64,000 nucleotides of DNA from Cornus controversa (taxonomy: Eukaryota > Streptophyta > Magnoliopsida > Cornales > Cornaceae), in NCBI GenBank assembly GCA_026545225.1, contig CM048845.1:94552533-94616532 (forward strand), read 5' to 3'. The first letter of the stretch is position 1, and each line of letters begins with the position of its first letter. Positions 1-11,900 of the stretch are shown here, one piece after another. The translations under genes were made by a program, and so were the position numbers. The notes below the pieces were generated by a model. The model did no database searches, was not told the DNA's origin, and was given only the letters and a program-made list of their open reading frames with translations.

Positions 1-979
1 GGTTGTCGTTTGTGCATGGTGGAGCTTTCGGCGAACGTGGCAGAAGGTGCTTTGACATGGTTTGGTTCTGGTTGTGTATTCGTTGTGGCTCGATGGTGGG
101 TTGTCAGTGGCTGTTCGGTTGGTGAAGCTTGTTTCGGCGACTATGGTGGTTCTCCGGTGTAGTATTGGCGTTGCTAGGTCTTCGTTATGGTGGCTTTGTT
201 GTACTGGTTTCTGGAGAGTGAAGGTGACGACTGATACGGTGGCGATGGTGATCACTGTTGTGCTTTGGCAATATGGGTCTTTGGATGGTGAAGTTTGGCG
301 AACTAGTTGGCAGTGTTTGTTGGAGGAGATGGTGGTGGAGCTTGGTTCGGGTGGCCATGGCTTGGCGCGGCAGCAGACGTCTTCCGGTGGCGGCAGTGGA
401 AGCTGGTGAATGTCAGTGCTCGGTTGACATGGGTCTTGCAGTGGGTGGAGCTTGTGCTTTGTGTGATGGCTTCGTCAATGGGTTTGTCATGGCGGAGAGG
501 AAGATGCAACTCAATGGTTGAACTTCCATAGTGGAGACGGCAGTCAACGGCGATGCAACAATCCTGTTTGGTGCTTGTGGTTGACGGCAGAGACGGTGAC
601 GAACATTAGAGTATTATTTATATATGTTTTTATATATACATATATAACAATATGTTACATTTATATGTTTATATGTTATATCAAATATATATTTCTATAT
701 CTATAAGTATATCAATATATCAGTTAGAGAGGAGATAAAGTTTGTAAATCTAAAGGATATTTATGTCATTTCGTATTGTAGTGATATACGTCATCAATGA
801 CCTTAGCAATCTCATTATAATATAGTTAAACATATGGGTAAAATGGTAAAAACACTTGCACCGTTAAAAACAAACGGCCGTTAATTCTGACAGGGGGTTG
901 TCAGAGCTTATTTTGAGACAAGTATTCTCCGTGGGCATTAAACAGAAACTTGGGAGGATGTTAGAGCATTTTAACCATT
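1..979. other. Non-coding G/T-rich then AT-rich segment inside or beside the PAA2 gene
   Basis: No conserved protein or exon of the neighbouring copper ATPase was found on either strand. The first 600 bases are unusually G+T rich on the plus strand and reuse short motifs: the decamer GGTGGAGCTT recurs near 23, 333 and 447, and ATGGGTCTT near 273 and 429. This looks like decayed repeat sequence rather than a gene, although open frames occur by composition. Bases 600-720 are an AT-rich stretch. The segment probably lies in the long intron that follows the last visible exon of the minus-strand ATPase. Confidence 0.35.
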
Positions 980-1793
980 CTCAATCCTTTCAATTCTAAA
1001 GCATTTCTCCATAATTCTAGTATTATTGCTAAGTTCTCTTTAGAGATATAAGAGCACAATGTCATCGACAAACATCATACACCATAGAATCTCGTTTTGG
1101 AAGTTTTTTGTTATTTCATCTAAGATTATTGCAAATAGATATGGGCTTAACACCGATCCTTGGTGCAATCCTTTGTTTATGGAAAACTCACTAGTGTCGC
1201 CACACGTGGTACGAACTTTAGTTTTTGTATTCCTATACATATCTTGAATACTTTTTATGATTTGTAAGGGAATTTGTTTCTTTGTAGGGCCAAATTATAT
1301 CTCTTGGTATCCTATCATATGCTTTTTCTAAGTCTATAAAAATCATATGCAAGTCTTGTTGTTTACTCCTACATTCTTTAACTAATTGTCTAAGTAGGTA
1401 TATAGCTTCTATTGTTGATCTGTCCGACATGAATCCAAATTGGTTATCGGAAACCGTGGATTCTTTCTTTAGTCTTTGTTTTATTACTCTTTCCCATATT
1501 TTCATAGTATGCCTCATTAATTTAATTCCTCTATAGTTGCTACAATTTTGTAAGTCCCCTTTATTTTTGTAAATTGGTACTATTGTACTCTTCATTCATT
1601 CATTTGACATCATGCCTTGTTTTAGAATGTTATTAAACAACTTTGTTAACCACTCAATTCTTGCATTACTTACCATTCACCAATACTCTATGAGTATATT
1701 ATTAGGACCTACCACTTTATTGCTCCCCATCTTCTTAATTGTGTCCTCTACCTCCTTATTGGTGATTTTATTTATCATTCCTAAGTTAAATTA
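980..1793 (-). mobile_element. Degenerate non-LTR (LINE) reverse transcriptase fragment
   Basis: Read on the minus strand, 1595-1233 and then 1240-1040 give LINE reverse-transcriptase motifs in order: the SNYRGI block, the LEKAYDR block with the first catalytic Asp, [11 protein letters not shown], and a FVDDIVL version of the FADD catalytic box. The reading frame is broken by stops and frame changes, so this is a pseudogene. Antisense reading of 1612-1790 continues the same polyprotein upstream. The fragment ends where a 73-bp LTR begins at 1794. Bases 51185-52265 hold a clearly related copy with matching motif wording. It lies in PAA2 intron sequence, on the same strand as PAA2. Confidence 0.8.
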
Positions 1794-2165
1794 TGTTGAA
1801 GGATTTATATATTTAAGTTACACCAACTCTAATAGCTTAAACTTTTGAATTAGATGGTTGTTAACATGGTATCAGAGCAGGTTTATCATATCCTACTCTA
1901 AACTCATCTCAGATATTCGAATCAACTTGTCCCGAATCTTTATATCAACTCATCTCAGATCTCTGAATCAACTTGTCTCGAATCTCCGGCAACTTCGTAT
2001 TTAGTTTCAAGTTGGACACTTGAGTTAAAATCTCCGTGTACCAACTTGAGGGGGCGTGTTGAAGAACATCATTATTGAGTGATTTAAGCCTTGATAGAAT
2101 ATTTGATTGGAGTGATTTTAGGAATCCTACATCAATATATTTTTTATATTTATCATACGTGGAAA
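1794..2165 (+). mobile_element. Mosaic LTR fragment: 73-bp micro-LTR, primer-binding site, short internal part, start of a different LTR
   Basis: Bases 1794-1866 match the 73-bp LTR of the micro-TRIM family (see 10850-11103), in plus orientation. A primer-binding site of initiator-Met-tRNA type, TGGTATCAGAGC, starts right at the LTR end (1867). The roughly 190 bp that follow do not match the micro-TRIM internal region. They end in a polypurine run (GAGGGGGCG, about 2050) and then an LTR-like TGTTGAAGAACATC start resembling the solo LTR at 12973. The piece is therefore a composite of at least two LTR families, truncated near 2165. Bases 2166-3724 show nothing I can assign. Confidence 0.6.
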
Positions 2166-3724
2166 TTTGGTAGAGATGGGTTGCAGTGGTGAGCATCGAG
2201 GGTTTCGATGGTAAATGGTTCAACCTTTGTGGTAATATCAGTGAGCTAGGGTTTCATTGCTGGCGGTCATACAATCTCCTATCAAGGGTAGGAGAGAGGA
2301 GTGGGGAGTGAAAGTTGGCGGCGATCGTCGATAGACGATTTGGGTGGATGATCGTCGTCGAAATTGTGGCCACATCGAGCGCAAGAGCGAGGTTGTAGAG
2401 AGCAGCAGAAAGACGTTATATATTTTAGCCTAATTAATGTTGTAATTAAGCCGAGGGGTCGTAGAGAGTGCGAGAGAGACATTTAGTGTAGTGGAGTGTC
2501 TTCACATCATCATGCCAAAACTTTTGGGAAAACATCCTTTATCACATCAAGTTACCAACTTTAGTCAAAATCGACATTATCACATCAAAAGGATTGATGC
2601 ACCCTAGACCCAGAGTTGGTTTAATTAAATTAAACTTCTTAGGAAAAAAATACACTAAAATGTGTGAAAAGAATGATACCAAAAGGCATTTTATTTCCCC
2701 CATCATCCACATTAAAAGTAATGAATATAAACAAAGAAATAATGAATCTAAAAACAAAGAAAAAAAAGAAAAATAATTGAACTGTTTGTAAAAGGAGACA
2801 ATAGGGAGAAGGGTATTGGGGGGATGGAATTCAAATTCCTAGTTTTCCAACCTTTGTCCGAGAATTATTTGCGCCACATTGATGAACATGGCATAAATTA
2901 AGGTGGCATTATGCAGATTAGCATAAACATCTTTTGCATCTCTGTTAAATGCAAGACATTGACAAAGAAGATTTGGCTATATGCAAGAAATCAACAAAGA
3001 AGGTTTGGCTATATGCAAGAAAGACAAAAACTGCACAAGTGAAGAAGAATCATGAGATCCACATTGATGAGGGTAATGCTAGAGAAAGAGGAAGAGCAAA
3101 ACTAACACGCATTGAGATAGAAAGAAAAAATATGATAGCATGTGATTTGATTGAGATTATAGCCATGGATTGAAAATTGAAATGGCATAATTGGATTCAT
3201 GTATTTGAAAGCAAAAGGTTAGGAAAACAATCTACTGAGTAGTATTTTTCATTTACTTGTTATTGCATTAAATGCTGATTTCTTAAAGAGATGGAATTTC
3301 CAAGATTAACTATTAGTAGGGAATGGAGAGAATATGAGAAATATATTCAACTCCATATTCTATAGTTGACAAAAACGGTGTTGTGGTTCTCTGCAAGTAA
3401 CTAAAAAAATAAAAAGTAACTAAAACAAGTATTACTGAATTCAAATTTGTTGAATTCCAATTGCGCGATATAGCTAGTATATATATCATATTCCCAAACC
3501 ATGCATATTTGGATGCAGTTATTCTACACAATGTCAAGAATATAATCTAATATTATGTTCTATGCACATTTGTTCTTAAGCAGGCGACATGAGTCGCAAA
3601 ACATGGAAAGAAAATCGACAACAATCCTTAGCCTTGAACCTTAAATGTCATCTTTTAATATCACTACTGTGCGCATCATTCTTTTAAAAACAACAAAACA
3701 AAAAAAAAAAAATCGTTTGCTAAC

Positions 3725-6700
3725 CATGCGAACAATCTTCGTTATTGTTGAGTTAGAGCCAGAGGAAGAGGCTTCAATCCTTAAAGGGCCATCCTGAAAC
3801 AAAATAAAAGATGCATTTTAGCTTAAACAATGTTGTAATTAAGCACTCAAAGAAACATGACACATACATTTCAATTTTGTGAGGGTTCACAATTTTGTTT
3901 ATGGGGGTCAAATGTTGATCAGAAATAATGAAAGGGCAACTCACAAAACGATCCCCTGAATTATTAGCGTTTTGGCAGATAATCACCTTAACTAATTTTC
4001 TGGCTGATAACTCCCTGATTTGTTCAAAATATGGAAAATTCTCCGATACACTCTCACATCGCTGTTTTAAGAAAAGGAATAAACCATATAATGCAGATGA
4101 CTAATACTTTTCCTATTATGATCATTACATCCTGTTATTAACCATTATACCTTTGACCCATTTCTGATGATCTAATCTGGCAAAACCCAACAGTATATTT
4201 TTTTGTTGATAAATTTGTAAAACCCAACAATTTAATTGTTTTTTAACCAAAAAGTAAAAGACATATTTATCCTTATTAATAAGATTAAAAAGTCTGTCTT
4301 ACCTATGTTAAATTCATTTCCATTCTTCCTATCTTTCCACTCCTTTCTATACTTCATCTTTATCATGGACTGCAAAAGTCCCTTCCATCATCCCTCCAAT
4401 GGCGTGTAGAGCCTATCTCCAACCCCACCAGATGCCCATCTCCCTCTCCACTCCACTCACTTTCTCTCTAAAATTTCCCTTCTTTCTTCTTCTTCTTTTT
4501 TCCTACTGTTTTCTCTCTATAAAATGAAAACTCCAACTCCACAGAGGCAGACTATAATCACCACAACCTTCTGTGGAGGCAAAGCTAACCCCTACCATCA
4601 TCTTCTCATACTTCTCTCTCTATTTCTTATCCTGGTCCATCTCTCATCACTCTCTCTGACTGTACCCCTTTCCAAACACAACAAACACCATAAACACCCC
4701 ATTACATGCAGCACAAGTCTACAGAATCTTATCACCAACTCTGTTTTTCACTACCTCTATCATTTTACCTTCCTTTTCACTCTCTTCCCAGAGCCCAACT
4801 TTCGTTTAACTGATGAACCTTTCAATAATTCTGCATAGCTACTAACAGCGATCTGTCACCTTGGCCCTAATTGCACTTTTTTTTTTTTCATAGCTGGGGA
4901 GACTCACACACTTTTTTGCCCACGCCGGGGCTTGAACCCCTCCCCTCCTCTTTGAGGATGGGAAGGTTATACCATTGAGCTACAAGCCCTTTGGTTAATT
5001 GCACATTTCTAATAGTTTAGAGTGTTTGTTTACCACGTTAGGGGTTATCTACAAAAACTTATAAGTTCAAAGGAGACTTTGCAATTTGTCCATGTTAACA
5101 ACCATCTACTCCAAAAGCTTAAGTTGTTAGAGAGGGTGTAACTTAAATATAAAAATCCTTCAACACGCCCCCTCACATGTGGCCTTCTTTTGGTCCAACA
5201 CGTGTTTCACTTTTAATTATCAGGGTGACCGTGAGGTTTGAATATGAGACCTTTGGCTTTGACCAATCCTACTTCCTAAGGTAAAAATAGACTAATCAGC
5301 GTTCTTTCGTCTATCCTGGATGTGCAAAAAGATAAGTGGGCCACAGCAGCAGTTTCAACAACAGGCAATAAGAGGAGTCATGCTATTATACATTCAGAAA
5401 AAAGCACAACCATATATTCATTCTTACTTAACGAAAAAAGGGGATTTTTTTCCATCTTTTGTGTATTTCAATCTGCAACCAGGAAGAATCTCTGGCCATT
5501 TTTTCAGTTTTAATGGAAGTCCAGTATCTAAGTAGAACTCTACATCATAATTTCATTTGGTGGAAATGATATCAAAACCTTTTCTTGGAAACATAGTTTG
5601 AGCTTGAACATTATTATCAAACCTACTTGAAATGATAATGTATCTAACATGTCTACAATATTATATCTTTGAACATAACAATACCCAGTTTATTGTTCCA
5701 GCTGAGACTGTTAGGCCTTCTTCCTTAAATACAGGAAGGGATTCTCCAGTGAGCATGGACTCGTCCACGACACTTCGTCCTGCCATAACTTTCCCCTGCA
5801 TAGACAATTCATTTTTACCATTCAGCATACATACTTTCACATTTCAGATATATGAAAGGAAAGAATCACCCCAATCCAAAACAGAAATTTATGCCTTTAG
5901 GATGTTTGGCACACAATCTTTTTAGGCCGATATATGGGTTTTCTGGACTGGGTAGTAATTGAATGGCATTCAATTAATTGCAAATAAAGATTTGGTGACT
6001 CATCCAAATCAAGAAAGAAAGGCTTTGTCAAAGAACTTTTAAAAAGTACACCGAAGACAAACTGCAGAATCAATGTTGCAACAGCATAGTAATTGCTGAG
6101 GTTTAACAACTATTACCTTTGAAACAAGAGGTATAAAACTGGCCGGTAATCTGCAGCCCAGATAACCCCTGATTTTTCCAGATTAAGGACCAGCCCAAGG
6201 AAGCCCGGATCGGCCCAAGCCCAGTTTTCCTGAGGGCAAGGCCTGGGCTTTCACCTTGGAGGCTTGGCCTGGCTGAGGCCAGCCGGGCACAAGCAATGCG
6301 TGTCACCATGCCAGCTTTCAAGCAGGCACAATTAAAGGCAATTTATTTTTCTTTTTAATACACGTCGTACATATACTTATATATAACACTTCATAACTTT
6401 TTATAACACTTACAAATGAATTCCTATAACTTTATAGAACTGAAAATTCATATAAAGTTATAAGTATTACAACTGACTTGATGTGTTAACAAGTGTTATA
6501 TATATTACATATATAATTACAGTTAAAATAATAACTAATAAGTTATAATTTTTAAAGTTAAAAATAATTTGCAAGCCATGATGTTAAAAAGTAAAAATAA
6601 TTAATAAATTATAATGCAAGTATTGTTAAGCTTTATGAATAATAAATTTATATTTTATTAATTTTAAAAGTTAAAATTTACAACTTATTTATTTCAAAGG

Positions 6701-8944
6701 TCTGAAACCCACCCCCAAGGCCTAGGGGCCTGGGAGTTGGTTTGAATTTGTCCTGGCCCGAAGATTTGGCAGGAGCCTTGCCAGGCAGGTCCAGCCTGCT
6801 TTACACCTCTACTTGTAACAGTTAACTATGAAGTAGATGAATTCTTTGGCAAATATATATGGTGCTTAAAATGGTTCTAACCTGAATATGACTATAGTTA
6901 CTGTTCATTGCACACCAGATACAGATACACAGGCCCGGTTCAGTGCAATAAGTGATTTGCACTATGGTCTACTTATAAAAGGTGAGGAAGAAACATCACA
7001 CAGCATATGGTGCTACTTGAAGATTTCCGCGTTATTCCCATTATGACTTGAAAACATCGGAAAGTTCAAAGAAAAGAATTTGAATTGCTTACATCTACAG
7101 GTATAGTTTCTCCTGGCAAAACCAACACTGAGTCTCCAACTCGAATATCATCAGTAGGGACTTCAATGCAAATTGCATCAGAGCAAAGTACACCATCAGC
7201 AGAGGAATCACTTCCCGAGGGAGTAATTACAAGTCGTGAATGAGTGGATATCAATGACTGCAGCATCCAGTGATAGTGATCAAAAGAAGTTCACAGATAA
7301 CATAAACATTCAAATGAGGGGAAGCACCCCTGTTAATAATTTTAATGCACAGATATCAGCATATAGTTCAATCCAGAGTTCAGATTGAAATATACAAGCA
7401 GTGACTATTAGTTCACAGTAAGTCTTAGCAGTAAAAACTAATCATGTCATACATATATAATAACTAGCATATTTAGCATGTACAGTAAGATCGTGTATTT
7501 ATATCAAAAACCATAATATCTTATTAATGTCTTATTTTTGTCATTAGGCAATGAAAACATAGGAATAAAAGAAGTGAGTTTTTATAGTGTTCGATCCAGT
7601 GAAAGTAGATCTTGCTACATTATTTTACTATAGCATTACTTATTCAGCAGTGCTTAGACTAGCATGATGCACTTGTTTCAGTAACTATGCTGGATGCAAT
7701 GCATAAAGTGCATCAAACAAATTTAGAATCAATGTCTTTGTACAACTGTCAACATTTTTGCTACCACAACACCAATTATAGTTGCTACAAGTTGGCTAGT
7801 GCCAAAGCCAAAGTTCATTACAGATGCAAGTGCATTTGAACGGACAAAAACTACAAATAAAACATAAGAAAAAAGAGAAGCAAGTACAGGGAAGAACATG
7901 CATCTTAGGTTCCTTGTGTCAAATTTGAATGAGAAACATCTTCAAAATGAGATGATGATTCTAAATTTTAGGCCTATGACCACAGCATTTCCCCCCCTAA
8001 CAATACCAGAAAGTTACAAACTCCACCATCTTTCTCAGCATTGAACAGGTCACTCCTGGTGAATAAAACTATCTTTCAAATTATATCTCAAAATATAGCA
8101 TGTAAAGAAACAAAGTTAAACATAATACTACACAATGACAATCCCATCTACAAAATCTTTAGAAGGTTCCAACAAAATGTAATATAAATTTTCTCCACTT
8201 GCAGCGAATCTCAAAACTTCTGTATTTGACATGTTTACAGTTTGATCCACGACCTCTCGGTAGAAGAGGAGAAAGCCCAGTCCTCTATCTCAGTCTCTAG
8301 TCCTTCTGTGCAAGACTTATGGCCCATTCACTTAAATAAAATGCACAAAGAAACTAGAAATAACCAATTCTCATCCAGTCTAAGTGAACGTTAAAATTAT
8401 GACCCACCAAAATAAACTTATGTTGGTCCTTATACTAGAATTTCGTAGAATGGGAAGACATAAGCATATTGTATTGTACTGTTACTACAGTATAAGCTGT
8501 ACTAGGATTACAATAGACCTCATTCAGAATACAATACAATTTAACAAGGCCGAGATGAAGTCCATATTTCAGTAAATGGATTTAAGCAAGCATCACTTTT
8601 ATCTCTACAAGAAACAGATAAGAGGCATATCAACTCACTACAAGTTCATTCATATCACTAGATGCGCTGATCCTTGCCTTCTCTTCCAGAGAACGTCCAA
8701 GGAGCACGAATCCGAGAAGCATGACCTGTATACTAAAAAAAATTACCTCTGTATGAGAAGCTTAGTAATAACCAAAACTGAACACATTAGATTTCCAATA
8801 AATAGAGATACCATTTATACAGTAAATAAGGGTGGTATCATGAAGAAAGATTATTTTAGAACATACATCATTTTTATTAAAAGGTAATCTGGGAATTAAG
8901 GACAAGAAACAAACTAAATTTCACAAGCCAGATGGCCATAAATC

Positions 8945-8979
<35 letters not shown>

Positions 8980-11900
8980 GAAGAAGAAGAAGAAGAAGAA
9001 GAAGGACAAGAATTTTTTTTTAAGTATTTTTGTACCACATGGTGACTTAACATTGTTCCACAAGCAAATCATGACCAATCATAGAAAAAACACAGCACTT
9101 TAGGGAGCAATATGAAGCAAAACGAAGCCTCAACAAGGACAAGGTGGAACGTGGAAAGGATGTAATAAGAATGTAAGAAAAGACCTGTTAATTGAGAAAA
9201 CACAACCCAAGATGGAATAATATCACCTCAATGGATTTATATAGCTCACTAAATAGTTAGTTGAGATCCACTGTGTTTGTCTAGGTAAGCATAAGCCAAA
9301 TAAAAGACTGCTTGAAAGATTTGATGTCTACACCGCCGGCCTTGTGGCCGAATGGTACTTCCTGGCCTTTCCTGAGGAAAGGTCCAGGGTTCGACTCTCC
9401 CCCATGTAGGAGCTCCTTGCCAGGTTAAAAAAAAAAAAGAAAAAAAAGATCTGATGTCTACTTCTCTAGCACATACATCCCAGGAGGGCATTAAAGATCA
9501 CAAACTGGTAACTAAACAAATGCACATCGGGATAATTAAAGAAATACAGAACTCAAATTACAACTCACTTAACTCTAAATAAACAATTGAGACACCAAAA
9601 TATTGGAGAACAGTATCTTTTCAGTAGCTATATTATGACCTGTATCACCAATGTAGTTGAGACATGGTCCTTTCCATATTGGAACCACTCACTGCATTTT
9701 TAATGTTGTTCTGTTTGATCGAAAAATTTACCTTTCAAATTACAAAAAATTTTACATTGATAAGTCCAACAAAAATTTCTGGTATAGAATGTCAGGCAGC
9801 CAAGACACAACATGTCAATAAAATGAGAATCGCTGGAATAATGATCTTAAGATAAATGAAAGGTAGAAAGCAAAGAAAGAAGGAAAAGAAATATAAAAAT
9901 AGTAAATCCTGTATAACTCAGAAGGGTAGGAAAAGGAAAATAGAAATAGTAAATCCTGCATCAATAAAGAAGTTCAAAGTAGAGTCACATGAGGCCGTGT
10001 TGTTGGGATAGCTGATTTTCTCCCTCATTCTGAATCCTTAGAAGGGTCAAAGAAAGATGAAAATTTATGTGGAAGCAAATAACACAAACAAATAATCGAC
10101 CAAAATCCAGGCACGCAAAGACACCAAATTTTATATAGAGAAACCCTTCAATGAGCCCCTGGGATACTCCAAAAACATAATATCATCAAGAGAATAAAGC
10201 CCTTGATTCATAACAATGATTATTTTTCACCAAAGAAGGTAGACTTCAATGCAAAAACACAAAAGATCTCACTTATGTGAGCCGAAAATTTCCCGTAGGA
10301 GAGGCAAATCCAAAATCTGATAGTTGGATTATAAATTTCCTATGTTAAGAATAATATCCTAAAATTTCAGCTTGACCGGAGGTGAATTCACCTTCTGATC
10401 ATTACTAGCAAGTGGTTCCAGTTTGGTAATTCGTCATTCTCACGTGAATGAAGCTCGTCTACTTTTTTGGAATTTCTCATCCTCAATTTTTGTCCCCACA
10501 TGGATAAAATTGTGTTGTATATATGAGGCTTCGGAAAGAAGCAAAAACGATGGTCAAGAAGGTACTAAAATATCCCACTTGCCACCACTAGCATTATGTG
10601 GGAAACGGAAAAAGGTATTAAGATCTTCCACATGGACCACCAGCAAAATCAAGACAATTGAGGTTAAGTAAGGCCTACCCCACATAGCAGCGAAATATTT
10701 TATCCTCCCGACTATGTAGGTCCATAAAGCCACTGACATTATGTTTTGCATTTTATTGAAGTGATTGGCAATGGAAGTTTCTTTTTACACTTTGATTTCA
10801 CAAGCTATATTCTTAATCATCTTTCCCCATAAAGCTCCTCTAATTAGCCTGTAAACAACCATCTACTCCAAAAGCTTAAGCTATTAGAGAGGGTGTAACT
10901 TAAATATATAAATCCTTCAACACCCCCACTCACGTGTGGCCTTATTTTGGTCCAACATGTGTTTCAATTTTAACTATTAGGATAACGGTGAGGTTTGAAC
11001 TCAACTCAGGACCTTGCCTGCTGTGATACCATGTAAACAACCATCTACTCCAAAAGCTTAAGCTATTAGAGAGTATGTACTTAAATATATAAATCCTTCA
11101 ACATAGCCCTTTTGTTTGACAAAAAAAATTAATCTTCAACAATGAGGGCGGATTTCAATGCATAGATTGTGAAAGATCTCACTAACATGGACTGCAAATG
11201 ACAACCAAAAAATCAATTGCAAAAAAGGGACGTGGATCCTCTCAAGTGCAATTTGGACGGTGGGGATCACCCCAAGCTCACTGATGGGATGATCCCCACC
11301 GTCCCCAGTGCACTGGAGAGAATCCCTTTCCACAAGAGAGACCAATCCATAATCTAATTGTTAGATTTGAGATTTCCTGCAATCAAAACAATCTTTTAAA
11401 ATTATAGTTTATTGGGGATGAACTCGTATTCTGTTCAAGACCAGCAAGAATTTCACTTTCTCATGTTGAATTAGGCTCTCCCACTTTCTGGAAATTTCTA
11501 AATTATCTTCCACCTTTACATAACATATACGAGGCTTCTAAAAAGAAGTTAAGGAAATGGTCAAACATTTATTAAAATATCCCACCTACCATTACAAACA
11601 TTTGTGGGAAATCAAACAGGATATTAGTTCTCAGATATGCTTGATATTTCCACACTGATTGCAAGAAAATTTAAGATAATTTGCTTAGCAAAGCAGACCT
11701 TACCCAAGGACAGGTGTGAAACTTGTAGAAGAATAGTGGGTAAGATGTGACAATAGAAGAAGCAAAATTTTCAATTTATTTATGGATCTTAATCACATGA
11801 TTTTAATCAAATCAATAGGAACAGATCTGAAACAATTTATAGATCATTTAGTTCACAAGAACACTCTATGGATATTTTTTTGATCTCACTTAACAGCACA

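Noticed and set aside
62..531. Overlapping ORFs in the first 530 bases
   Set aside because: Several frames are open at once because of G/T-rich composition; no domain or conserved exon.
2949..3173. 74-codon ORF rich in Lys and Glu
   Set aside because: Contains an internal duplication of ATTTGGCTATATGCAAGAAA-like sequence and no domain; judged to be AT-rich intron sequence.
4910..4990. Possible tRNA gene on the minus strand
   Set aside because: The A and B boxes are tRNA-like, but the acceptor and anticodon stems do not pair. An A tail and flanking duplication mark it as a SINE.
9335..9400. Possible tRNA gene on the plus strand
   Set aside because: Same reasoning: Pol III boxes without a cloverleaf, followed by an A-rich tail and a 15-bp duplication.
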